Shown: positions 9,701 through 18,375 of the stretch, piece by piece
Numbering within the stretch: position 1 is the stretch's first letter
Layout of the letters: each line of letters starts with the position of its first letter
Assembly: GCA_913053655.1 (NCBI GenBank)
Contig: CAJXFW010000004.1
Location: 1-50,635, forward strand
DNA: 50,635 bases
Source of the DNA: an uncultured Thiogranum sp.
Lineage (GTDB): Bacteria > Pseudomonadota > Gammaproteobacteria > DSM-19610
Direction of reading: 5' to 3'
Program-made: the position numbers and the translations under genes
The notes under the pieces: model-generated
What the model was told of the DNA's origin: nothing
Databases searched by the model: none
What the model saw: the letters and a program-made list of their open reading frames with translations, nothing else

Positions 9701-9884
9701 CGACCACTTGTGGTGCCTGTCCCGGATACTTTGTGAAGATGATCACTTGCACATCGGAAAGGTCGGGAATGGCGTCCAATGGTATATTTTTTATCGCCAG
9801 TACGCCGGCGACGAGCAGCAGGGCGGTCATCACGAATACCAGGAAATGATTCTTCAGCGAAGCTTCAATAATGCTTCTGATCAT
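6738..9884 (-). CDS. cusA: CusA/CzcA-family heavy-metal efflux RND transporter (inner membrane)
   Basis: 1048 aa; [84 protein letters not shown]. Confidence 0.95.
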   Translation of the reverse strand: [1048 protein letters not shown]

Positions 9885-11224
9885 TAGGGTTTCTCCTGGT
9901 CCATCTTCATGCCTTTCATGCCTTTCATGTCACCACGTTTCTGCGTCTGTGGAATATTTTCTTTCGGTTCAACCATCTTGGCAGCGGCCTCCACCAGCGA
10001 CGATTCGGAATCGAGCAGGAACTGTGCGGATGTCACCACGCGTTCGCCTGTCTTGAGCCCGCTCAGGATCTCGGTCTCGTCGCCGGCTTGCAGCCCCAGA
10101 TTGACACGACGCGGCTCAAAAGTACCCTTGCCGACCTGAACGAAGACCTTGGGCACCTCACCGGTACGGATAATGGCTGCGGTCGGGATCACCAGAGCGT
10201 CTGGCTTCGCGTTCGGATGGAGGATGACATCGGCAAACATATCCGGCTTGAACAGCAAGTTCGGATTGTCGAATTCGAGTCGAACTTTGTTGGTACGGGT
10301 TTTTGGATCCAGATAGGGATAAATGTAAGCGATTTTCCCCTTGAATACGCGACCGGGGACGGATACCAGCCGCATTTCGGCTGCATCGTTGAGCCGCACC
10401 CAGGGAATTTCATATTCATACACATCCACATAAACCCAGATCTTGGAAAGATCTGCGATTTTGTACAATTCCGTCCGTGGCGTGATATGTTGCCCTTCAC
10501 GCGCGCCGATCTTGAGCACGATGCCGGTAACCGGCGATTGGATATGCAAGGCCTTTATGGTCTTGCGAGTTCGTTCAAGTTCGCGTATTTGGTGCGCCGG
10601 CACATCCAGTAACTCCAGCCGCTCACGCGAGGAGCGCAACAGCGCTTGCGCGTCCTTGCGAATGTCGGCAAACGGGCTTTTGGCAAGCGTTTCGGCGTTC
10701 TTCAGCGCCAGCAGGTATTCCTGCTCGCTGGCCACAAGTTGAGGCGAATAGACGGATAGCAGCATGGTACCCGGTTTGACGGCTTCACCCGTTTCACTCA
10801 CAAACAGTTTTTCAACCCAGCCGGAAATCTTGGGGTGAAAACGGGTCAATAACTCTTCGTCGTAAGCCAGCCGGCCCACCGTCTTAATGGAACGTGAAAT
10901 GGCTTTGCGGCTAGCCAGCGCGGTGCGGACACCGATATTCTGTACGACGGTTGGATCGATCACCACTGTGCCGGCGCTGCCACCGCCCGTCAGGTCATCG
11001 GCATAAACGGGGACGTAGTCCATGCCCATGCCGTCCTTGGCCGGCACCGGTGACGTGACCGTGGGGTTCATAGGGTTGCGATAAAACAGGGGTTTGCGGG
11101 CGGCGCTGACGGCTGTTTCCTTCCCTTGACCGGGGGCGGTTGTATGCCACGACGACAGCCAGTAACCCGCGGCCACGCCCGTGATCAGTGTGATGACGAC
11201 GATACCAACGATTTTTTTATTCAT
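9884..11224 (-). CDS. cusB: CusB-family efflux RND periplasmic adaptor
   Basis: Likely start MNKKIVGIVVITLITG (ORF opens at 11254); YRNPMNPTVTSPVPAKDGMGMDYVPVY HMBD-like motif; adaptor lipoyl/beta-barrel pattern. Confidence 0.9.
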   Translation of the reverse strand: MNKKIVGIVVITLITGVAAGYWLSSWHTTAPGQGKETAVSAARKPLFYRNPMNPTVTSPVPAKDGMGMDYVPVYADDLTGGGSAGTVVIDPTVVQNIGVRTALASRKAISRSIKTVGRLAYDEELLTRFHPKISGWVEKLFVSETGEAVKPGTMLLSVYSPQLVASEQEYLLALKNAETLAKSPFADIRKDAQALLRSSRERLELLDVPAHQIRELERTRKTIKALHIQSPVTGIVLKIGAREGQHITPRTELYKIADLSKIWVYVDVYEYEIPWVRLNDAAEMRLVSVPGRVFKGKIAYIYPYLDPKTRTNKVRLEFDNPNLLFKPDMFADVILHPNAKPDALVIPTAAIIRTGEVPKVFVQVGKGTFEPRRVNLGLQAGDETEILSGLKTGERVVTSAQFLLDSESSLVEAAAKMVEPKENIPQTQKRGDMKGMKGMKMDQEKP

Positions 11225-12557
11225 AAGATAGGTTCCCGGATATATCCTTGCCAACAGCGGAGGACAGTCGGGCCAGTGATTGCCTGGCCCCTGCCAATGC
11301 CTTCCAGTATTGGGTTTCGAAGTTGTAAAGTGTGATTTGTGAACGCACCAGATTGAGAAAATCCACCTTGTTTACCTGATAGCCGGCCAGCATGGAAGAA
11401 ACGGTCTGGCTGGCCTGGGGGATGATGCCCGTCTTGAAAAGCAAGGCTTGATCGCGGGTCTTGACGTAGTCAGCCAGTGCCGACGAGGTTTCCGACCAGA
11501 CACTTTCGGTGACATCTTGTAGTGCAAACTGTTGTTTGAGCATCTCGGCCTTGCGTTGATCCAGCGCACGGGCCTGCTTGGTGGCGATAAAAATCGGTAG
11601 ATTGACGCTGATGCCGAGGGTGAGGAAATCGGCGCGCGAGTTACTGCGCCCGGTGTTCTTGCCACTCCGGAAACCGTAGCCCGCACTCAGTTTGGAATCA
11701 GGGTAGTAATTCTTTTTGGCAAGGTCGACCCGCTTTTGCGCCGCCTTGATCCGCTCGTTCAGGCTGGCTAGCAACGGTCGCGCCTGCAAGGCCATACGGT
11801 GAAGGATCTTTTCGTCTGGTACTTCCGGCAGTGTTTCCGGTACCCGCGCCGGGAGGCGCACGGGGTCTTGCGTGGGCCGATTGAGCAGTGCGTTCAGCTG
11901 GGCCTGCTGGCTCTTGCGGGCACCTTTCAGCTGGATTTCAATATTGAGCAGCTTGGAAAGCTCCACCTGCGCCAGCAGCACGTCCTGTTGCAGGCCCTTG
12001 CCCACCTTGTATTTGGTTTCGGCAATCGCGATGAACTGCCGCAGCAAGACCTTATTGCGACCCACGATCTCCAGGGCGCGGTCAAGATAGAACAGGTTCC
12101 ACCAGCCGATGCGCACATTGCGTACCAGTTTGAGACGGAACTCATCCACATCGAGGTTAGCTGACTCAGCCTCAAAGTGCGCCGCCTCCTTCCGCAGTCG
12201 TAGCTTGCCGGGAAAGGGTACTTTCTGCGAAAGCCCGGCGCGCAATTGCGTCATGTTTTCCTGAGTGGTGGAAAAGGTATCCACTGGCAGGTTCACGGCG
12301 TTGAAACTGAGAACCGGGTCCGGCAGTGTACCGACCTGCGGCGGTATCGCCGCCATGGCGCGGGCGCGGGCGCGTTTTTCGGCGAGTCCTGGATTATTGG
12401 CAAGCGCAATGCCAACCGCCTGCTGTAGTTCAAGCATCCCGTCCGTTCGGGATGTCGGGAGGTTACCGGCGGCACCGGCCAGGCCGGCCCAAAACGAAAC
12501 ACACACGGTGAAGACGATAACCGGTAAGCGGTTGAATGCCCGTTCACTTAGAGGCAT
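11217..12557 (-). CDS. TolC-family outer membrane efflux protein (CusC-like)
   Basis: Signal peptide, ALANNPGLAEKRARARAM, helical repeats typical of TolC family; overlaps cusB start. Confidence 0.88.
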   Translation of the reverse strand: MPLSERAFNRLPVIVFTVCVSFWAGLAGAAGNLPTSRTDGMLELQQAVGIALANNPGLAEKRARARAMAAIPPQVGTLPDPVLSFNAVNLPVDTFSTTQENMTQLRAGLSQKVPFPGKLRLRKEAAHFEAESANLDVDEFRLKLVRNVRIGWWNLFYLDRALEIVGRNKVLLRQFIAIAETKYKVGKGLQQDVLLAQVELSKLLNIEIQLKGARKSQQAQLNALLNRPTQDPVRLPARVPETLPEVPDEKILHRMALQARPLLASLNERIKAAQKRVDLAKKNYYPDSKLSAGYGFRSGKNTGRSNSRADFLTLGISVNLPIFIATKQARALDQRKAEMLKQQFALQDVTESVWSETSSALADYVKTRDQALLFKTGIIPQASQTVSSMLAGYQVNKVDFLNLVRSQITLYNFETQYWKALAGARQSLARLSSAVGKDISGNLSYE

Positions 12558-12812
12558 GACGGCTCCCCTTCGGACCCGTGTGCCCCTCTAACAGGTCGCG
12601 GCAACCACTGCGTCAGGTAAAGCGGGGCCTCACGACCGGTGGTCGGCAGCCGGGGCGGGTGTTTCTTTCCGGCCATCGGACGGCCGGCTGCGGAAAAGGG
12701 ACATTGGCACATGTCGGTACTCCATAGCGAAAGAGAGAACGGGGCAACAGGCTCCCAGCCTTGCAGCAGACGTTATTTCTGACTGTGGGCCGTGGCGGGG
12801 CCGGAACCTTAT

Positions 12813-13196
12813 TTAGCTAGGAAGTAAGAGCGGTGGGCGGAGTAGCGGTGGGTCGGTACGGGATGTCGAGTGGAGCAGAGAATAGTTGTGCAGTGCCTGG
12901 CTATAGTTGGCTAGCAGCAGAGTGGACGGCAGGGAAGTGATACTACCATGGCAGCTCGCACAGCTACCACCGTTGCAGACATAGCCCTGGCAATCCGGTT
13001 GGCAGTGGAGGCAGCCCGGCATGGCGCGTTGCGCGGTGTCGGCCTGTGCCATGTTAGCAGCAGCCGGCCCCTGCATGGATGGGCAGTGCCCCGTGGCAGG
13101 TGCGGCGGGCACAGCAGAAAGGGCCGGCAACGGCGCCAGAATCAGCGTCAACGCCAGCCACAGAGAGAGAAGTTTCTGTACCTGCTTACCTTTCAT
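12813..13196 (-). CDS. Small Cys-rich secreted hypothetical protein upstream of the cusCBA genes
   Basis: Likely start MKGKQVQKLLSLWLALTLILAPLPALS; CLHCQPDCQGYVCNGGSCASCHGS. Confidence 0.55.
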   Translation of the reverse strand: MKGKQVQKLLSLWLALTLILAPLPALSAVPAAPATGHCPSMQGPAAANMAQADTAQRAMPGCLHCQPDCQGYVCNGGSCASCHGSITSLPSTLLLANYSQALHNYSLLHSTSRTDPPLLRPPLLLPS

Positions 13197-13375
13197 TGCT
13201 CTCTTTTTAACAGTCCTGTGCGAAATGTGCAAACGGTGTGACAACGGCGCCGCGCGTGGGTTCAGTCGCGGCACGAACTTTCACACTTTAGTGGCAGCCC
13301 CGGCTTTTTACTTGAATTTCGTACCGTTTACCGAGCGAATACCTGTCCAGGCCGATCCTTGGCAAAGGTATTCCA

Positions 13376-13702
13376 GCGTCAAAGAGGCCAAGCAGGTCGT
13401 CGCCGATCAGATCGACCTGCCGGCCGGCTATTCACTGCGCTGGTCGGTGGCATCTGGCTGCTGTACCTGCTGGATTATGACATATCCGTTGCGGTTGGCG
13501 TCGGCTTCATCGCGCTGGCTGGTGTTGCCGTGGAAATCGGGGTTATCATGCTGGGTACCGGTACCGGTTCCGAGGTTATGCGGCGCATCGCCGCACCGAT
13601 GGTGGGCGGCATGATCAGCGCTACGATACTCACCCTGCTGGTCATACTGTCAGCTTTCCTGGTGTGGCGCGGTGGTCAAATCAAACGAGGTGGCGACTGA
13701 TG
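13376..13702 (+). pseudogene. Decayed remnant of a CusA-type RND transporter
   Basis: EAKQVVADQIDLPAGYSLRW (one frame) then [36 protein letters not shown] / GTGTGSEVMRRIAAPMVGGMISATILTLL (other frame); collinear with CusA C-terminus but with a frame change and two internal deletions. Confidence 0.85.
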
Positions 13703-14110
13703 TTGAGATCAATAGTGCTGACGCTGCTGTTCTTTGCCGGAACAGCGGCGGCGCATGGACCGGAAAACAAACCTGACCTGGGTTGGCGCGGTCCGGTCTC
13801 TTCGTTTGATCCCGCTGCATCGCCCGACGATAAAAAAGATACCATCCATATGGACCTCGCAGTGGATGGGCAAACCATAAAGCTGTTTGTCTCCGATGCC
13901 GATGGGAACCCTGTTAATATTGATATTGCCGAAGCGAAAGCCTTTATTTCCTCGGCGGGCAAAACTTCCTGGTGTGCACTACAGCCGGCGGGCATGAACA
14001 TGCTGACCGGCAAGGGTGATTTTATTCATGACCCCGGTATGAGAGTCGATATTACCCTGCGATTACCGGGCCGCAGACCGATAAACAAGAATTTCAGACC
14101 CTTTCAATAG
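13700..14110 (+). CDS. Hypothetical secreted protein
   Basis: MLRSIVLTLLFFAGTAAAHGPENKPDLG signal peptide; starts immediately after the RND relic. Confidence 0.6.
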   Translation: MLRSIVLTLLFFAGTAAAHGPENKPDLGWRGPVSSFDPAASPDDKKDTIHMDLAVDGQTIKLFVSDADGNPVNIDIAEAKAFISSAGKTSWCALQPAGMNMLTGKGDFIHDPGMRVDITLRLPGRRPINKNFRPFQ

Positions 14111-14227
14111 ACTACCCCGAATCAATCGGTTTGTTGAGCCAGATCAAGGCTGAAGAACGGCAAATGGCACTAGTCTGGCCGCATTGTTAGCAAACCCTGC
14201 AAGGTTCTTGCTGGTGGAAAACCGATA

Positions 14228-14617
14228 ATGCACCAGACCCGTACAACATTAAATCGCCTGCTTGACTGGTTACTCGTGCTGGCGCTTGCATTGGCGCCGA
14301 TGCAAGGTGCATTTTCGGCGTTTGGTAGCACCTGCGGACATGACCACAGGGTGACCGCTGGAGAGACGGCGCATCATCACGTCGCCTCAATCGACCCGGC
14401 TTACCACGATTCCAAAGCCAGCCCTGCACAGGAGTGCTGCAAACACGACAGTGATGACGGCGATTGTAACGGCGTTTGCAACGCGTTTTACGCCTCTGCA
14501 TACCTGCTATTGGCAAGCTGGAATGTTGCTTGCGACGATCACCAAACCTATGAACCTCAACTTGCGACTGCTTTCACCGGTCGATCGGTTCCCACCCCGC
14601 TCCATCCTCCCCTGTAG
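14228..14617 (+). CDS. Small His/Cys-rich hypothetical protein, likely exported
   Basis: MHQTRTTLNRLLDWLLVLALALAPMQGAFS; HDHRVTAGETAHHHV, CCKHDSDDGDCNGVC possible metal ligands. Confidence 0.5.
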   Translation: MHQTRTTLNRLLDWLLVLALALAPMQGAFSAFGSTCGHDHRVTAGETAHHHVASIDPAYHDSKASPAQECCKHDSDDGDCNGVCNAFYASAYLLLASWNVACDDHQTYEPQLATAFTGRSVPTPLHPPL

Positions 14618-14816
14618 CTGTTTGACCACGGGTCATTCGTTGCATCCGCCGAAACTGCGGGCAAGCAAAACCCCAAACACTGACTGCTATTAGCGACGAC
14701 TTTTGCCACTACAATTGTCTGGACACGGGCTGTGCTGTTCGTAAATCCGCCTTTATCTGGAACCTGGCGTGGAAAGTAAAACCAATACAATACCGATTTT
14801 CCTGGGAGAAATGCCG

Positions 14817-16130
14817 ATGAAACACAGAACCTTTATTTTAAAACCAGTAGCGCTCGCAGTACTTGCAGCGGTTGCCTCGACTACTTCTTTTGCCGACAGC
14901 GAAATGGACAAGATGCGAAAAACCGTCGAGACGCTGCAAAAGCAGCTCGAACAGGTGCAGGAGCAGCTGAAAGCCCGCGAGGAGAAACCCGCCACCCCTG
15001 CCCAGTCCCGGACCGCGCAAGAGGCCCCGGTTACACGCAAGGAAATGGACGAACTGCGCAAGGAAGTCGCTACCGCCTCGGAATGGCGTTCGCCGAACAC
15101 CCTGATCCACATGGCGGGTTACTCCAGTGTAGGTTATGAAAAAACTCAGGGTAATAACGATGACGGCAGTTTTAACGTCGGTCAGTTTGCACCCATTTTC
15201 CACTTCCAGTACCGCGATCTGGTCATGCTCGAATCAGAGCTGGAATTCGAGGTTGAAGATGATGGTTCAACGAATACCGCCCTGGAGTATCTGACTATTG
15301 ACCTGATCATGAACGATTACGCGACGCTGGTTGCCGGCAAGTTCCTCAGCCCGATCGGACAGTTCAGGCAAAATCTACACCCCACCTGGGTCAACAAAAT
15401 GGCTTCACCCCCGCCCGGCTTCGGCCATGATGGTGCAGCACCGGTATCCGATCTCGGTGTGCAGGTTCGTGGCGGATATCCGCTCGGAAAGGTGCGCACC
15501 AACTACGCCCTGTTTGTCAGTAACGGGCCGGAGTTGACCTCCGCAACCGACGACGGCGTGAACTTCACACTGGACGGTGTCGATGCGGAAGGCTTCAACA
15601 AGGATTCCGATGGCACCAAGGTTTTCGGTGGCCGCCTGGGCGTATTGCCTATGAGGGGACTGGAAGTCGGGATTTCCGGTGCAACGGGCGAGGCATCTGT
15701 GTCGAAATACGAGGACGAATTGCTGGCAACGACCGTCAAAATCACCGACCAGGGCAAGCGTGACTACGACGTCTATGGTGCCGACTTTAATTTCCAGTAT
15801 CGATCTGTCGGGGTTCGTGGCGAGTACGTAAAATCAAAGGTGGGTTCCAGCAATAAAGGCCTGACGGCCTCCGGCAGCGCCAACTGGGAGACCTGGTATA
15901 CCCAGGCCGCCTACCGCTTCCTGCCTACCCGGTTTGAGGCTGTGCTGCGTTACACGGACTTTGATTCAGCGGTTGACAGCAGGGACCAGGAACAGTGGGG
16001 TGTAGGGCTGAATTATCTGTTCACCAGTAATTTTATCGCCAAGGTGAACTATGAGTTCAACAACGGTAATGGTAACTCATCGGTAGCAGACGATAACCGC
16101 TTCCTTGCCCAGCTCGCTTACGGATTCTAG
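14817..16130 (+). CDS. Outer-membrane porin with N-terminal coiled coil (DcaP/phosphate-porin-like)
   Basis: Signal peptide MKHRTFILKPVALAVLAAVASTTSFAD preceded by GGAGAA; coiled coil MDKMRKTVETLQKQLEQVQEQLKAREE; terminal aromatic LAQLAYGF. Confidence 0.75.
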   Translation: MKHRTFILKPVALAVLAAVASTTSFADSEMDKMRKTVETLQKQLEQVQEQLKAREEKPATPAQSRTAQEAPVTRKEMDELRKEVATASEWRSPNTLIHMAGYSSVGYEKTQGNNDDGSFNVGQFAPIFHFQYRDLVMLESELEFEVEDDGSTNTALEYLTIDLIMNDYATLVAGKFLSPIGQFRQNLHPTWVNKMASPPPGFGHDGAAPVSDLGVQVRGGYPLGKVRTNYALFVSNGPELTSATDDGVNFTLDGVDAEGFNKDSDGTKVFGGRLGVLPMRGLEVGISGATGEASVSKYEDELLATTVKITDQGKRDYDVYGADFNFQYRSVGVRGEYVKSKVGSSNKGLTASGSANWETWYTQAAYRFLPTRFEAVLRYTDFDSAVDSRDQEQWGVGLNYLFTSNFIAKVNYEFNNGNGNSSVADDNRFLAQLAYGF

Positions 16131-16141
16131 GAGAAACAGAT

Positions 16142-16759
16142 ATGAAACCGTTTAATAAAACCACGCTTAAAACCGGCCTGGCCGTCACTGTAATTTCACT
16201 GGCAGGCTACCTGTTACCCACCAGCGCCCTGGCGTTTGACTACCCGCCACCGGGTAACTTTGCCAAGGGTGCACAGCAATGGGCGGACAATTGCGCCCGC
16301 TGTCACAATATTCGTGCTGCCAACGAACTGCGTGACGACCAGTGGATCACTACCCTGTTCCACATGCGGGTCCGCGCCGGACTAACCGGTGAGGAGATGC
16401 GCAATATCCTGACCTTCCTGCAGGAATCGAATGATACTGCCGGAGCAGCACATCTGCTTAAAACATCCGCCGCCCCGGTCACCGGGAGCAGTGGTCTGTC
16501 CGGTAAGGAAATCTTTGCCCAGACCTGTGTAGCCTGTCACAGTGCTGACGGCAAGGGGGCATTCCCGGGCGTACCGGATTTCACCGACAAGAACGGGCGC
16601 CTGTCCAAACCGGACAGCGAGCTGTTCAAGCACGTCATGGGCGGTTTCCAGAGTCCGGGGTCACCCATGGCCATGCCCCCGAAGGGTGGCAATACCAGCC
16701 TGACAGATACAGATATACAGAACGTCATCAAGTATCTGCATAAGGAATTCGGTTCGTAA
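16142..16759 (+). CDS. Diheme c-type cytochrome
   Basis: Signal peptide and two CXXCH motifs (CARCH, CVACH). Confidence 0.88.
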   Translation: MKPFNKTTLKTGLAVTVISLAGYLLPTSALAFDYPPPGNFAKGAQQWADNCARCHNIRAANELRDDQWITTLFHMRVRAGLTGEEMRNILTFLQESNDTAGAAHLLKTSAAPVTGSSGLSGKEIFAQTCVACHSADGKGAFPGVPDFTDKNGRLSKPDSELFKHVMGGFQSPGSPMAMPPKGGNTSLTDTDIQNVIKYLHKEFGS

Positions 16760-16842
16760 CCACTGACGGTCAATGCCGCTTTATTGTACTGATGAAGCGG
16801 CGTTGACCTATACTTTAAAGAAGCACTGACAAATTCGTTTTC

Positions 16843-16887
16843 CGTCATTCCGGCGTATGCCGGAATCCAGGGGTTTCAATGCGCTGG
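16843..16887. repeat. Partial copy of the palindromic MITE-like element
   Basis: cgtcattccggcgtatgccggaatccaggggtttcaatgcgctgg, matching the left half of 1089..1157. Confidence 0.75.
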
Positions 16888-17110
16888 CCGCGCAATATAC
16901 GTAGTGAACCCCGGCGCCGGGAAAGTGTCGGAAATAGTGGTACGATTCTGGAAAAACAGATCGACCATATTGATCTGAAATCCGGTAAAGACCACCCGGC
17001 GGCCATCACCACAAATCAGGAGAAAATGTGTGGATTCTCTAGCGCCGCAAAATCAGGCGAGTATCGGACAGGCTCGACACGATCGAAAACCGACAACCGG
17101 TATAGGCGCA

Positions 17111-17533
17111 ATGATGGTTACTGAACTGGCACGCGCGGCCTCGGTAACGCCGCATGTGGTTCGCCATTACACGCGTATTGGGCTTCTAAAGCCTTTCCGC
17201 AATGAGAATAATGGATACAAACTGTATAACCGCAATGACCTCCACCGCCTGATGTTCATTCGCCGTGCAAAATACCTGGGCTACACGCTGGCCGACATTC
17301 GCGGCATTCTCGACGAGGCCCGACACGGGAGTTCACCCTGTCCACACGTGCGTCGGATCATCCAGAAACGTATTGAGGAGAACCGGGTAAAACTTGCCGA
17401 ACTGGCCCGGCTTCAGGATAGAATGGAAGACGCACTCGACGAGTGGCGTAATCTGCCGGATGGCATGCCGGATGGCAACAGCGTCTGTTATCTTATCGAG
17501 TCCATGGCAGAATTGCCGGATGATGGAAAGTAA
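17111..17533 (+). CDS. MerR-family transcriptional regulator (heavy-metal type)
   Basis: MMVTELARAASVTPHVVRHYTRIGLLKPFRNENNGYKLYNRNDLHRLMFIRRAKYLGYTLADI; ORF opens at 17030; conserved C-terminal Cys (SSPCPHVR). Confidence 0.85.
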   Translation: MMVTELARAASVTPHVVRHYTRIGLLKPFRNENNGYKLYNRNDLHRLMFIRRAKYLGYTLADIRGILDEARHGSSPCPHVRRIIQKRIEENRVKLAELARLQDRMEDALDEWRNLPDGMPDGNSVCYLIESMAELPDDGK

Positions 17534-17565
17534 GCTGGCTTTATGAACCGAGGGACGGATTGATC

Positions 17566-17793
17566 ATGAACGTAACCATTATCGCCACACGAGGCTGCAG
17601 CCACTGCCCAAACCTTGCCAGGGAACTGGACGACCTTGGCATCACCTACGACGTCCAGTATGTAGAGGACAGCCCCGAGATTGTCGAAAAATACACCATT
17701 CGTCATTCACCCAATCTGCTCGTCGACGGTGAGCTGGTCTGCCGCAGCCAACCGACTGAAGCAGATCTGCGTTCATATCTTAAGCTGGAATAG
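17566..17793 (+). CDS. Glutaredoxin/thioredoxin-fold small protein
   Basis: MNVTIIATRGCSHCPNLARELDDLGITYDVQYVEDSPEIVEKYTIRHSPNLLVDGELV. Confidence 0.8.
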   Translation: MNVTIIATRGCSHCPNLARELDDLGITYDVQYVEDSPEIVEKYTIRHSPNLLVDGELVCRSQPTEADLRSYLKLE

Positions 17794-17890
17794 CGGACCG
17801 CAACTGCGTATGTCCAGCCAGTTTATCTGCCACCCTGACTACTGATCCGGTGCCTGCGTATCCTGCAACCGGATAGCAGGCTGTTTACCC

Positions 17891-17922
17891 TTGACCTGTG
17901 TGTTACACATAGGTTCTACGCT
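17891..17922 (+). promoter_or_regulatory. Candidate MerR-family promoter/operator upstream of the PII-like and copper ATPase genes
   Basis: TTGACC - 20 bp - TACGCT with dyad ACCTGTG-tgttaca-CATAGGT (17894-17914) lying in the elongated spacer. Confidence 0.6.
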
Positions 17923-17981
17923 TTAATCAACCACAAGAGGCCGGCCCCTGTGAGATCAGGGAACCGGTCAGGAGGTTAATC

Positions 17982-18308
17982 ATGGAATTCAGGAAAATCA
18001 CCGCCATCATCCGTCTCGACAGGGCTGAACAGGTCGAGCACAAACTAAAGGCTATCTGCGTCCCCGGTATGAGTTGCACACACGTAAAGGGTTACGGCGA
18101 GTATGCAAATTTTTACAGTTCCGACTGGAAAGTGGAGCACGCCCGACTGGAAATTTTTACCAAAGCCGGCCAGGTAAAGGAAATTGTCGATGTCATTCTG
18201 AAAGAAGCCGGTACCGGGACGTCAGGTGACGGCATCATCGCTGTGCTGCCTGTTGAACACCTCTACCACATTCGGTTTGGTACTGACGCTACTGAAAACG
18301 AGAACTGA
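17982..18308 (+). CDS. PII-like (GlnB-family) protein with short T-loop
   Basis: MEFRKITAIIRLDRAEQVEHKLKAICVPGMSCTHVKGYGEYANFYSSDWKVEHARLEIFTKAGQVKEIVDVILKEAGTGTSGDGIIAVLPVE; upstream aggaggttaatc. Confidence 0.8.
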   Translation: MEFRKITAIIRLDRAEQVEHKLKAICVPGMSCTHVKGYGEYANFYSSDWKVEHARLEIFTKAGQVKEIVDVILKEAGTGTSGDGIIAVLPVEHLYHIRFGTDATENEN

Positions 18309-18375
18309 GGTATGACTGACATGAAACAGCGAAAGCGTGCCCGCCATACCTGAATCAATAAAAAGGAGGCCAACC

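Noticed and set aside
13021-13614. 197-aa plus-strand ORF as an intact gene
   Set aside because: It runs from antisense of the small Cys-rich gene into the RND relic and leaves the RND frame at about 13443; better explained as pseudogene plus chance ORF.
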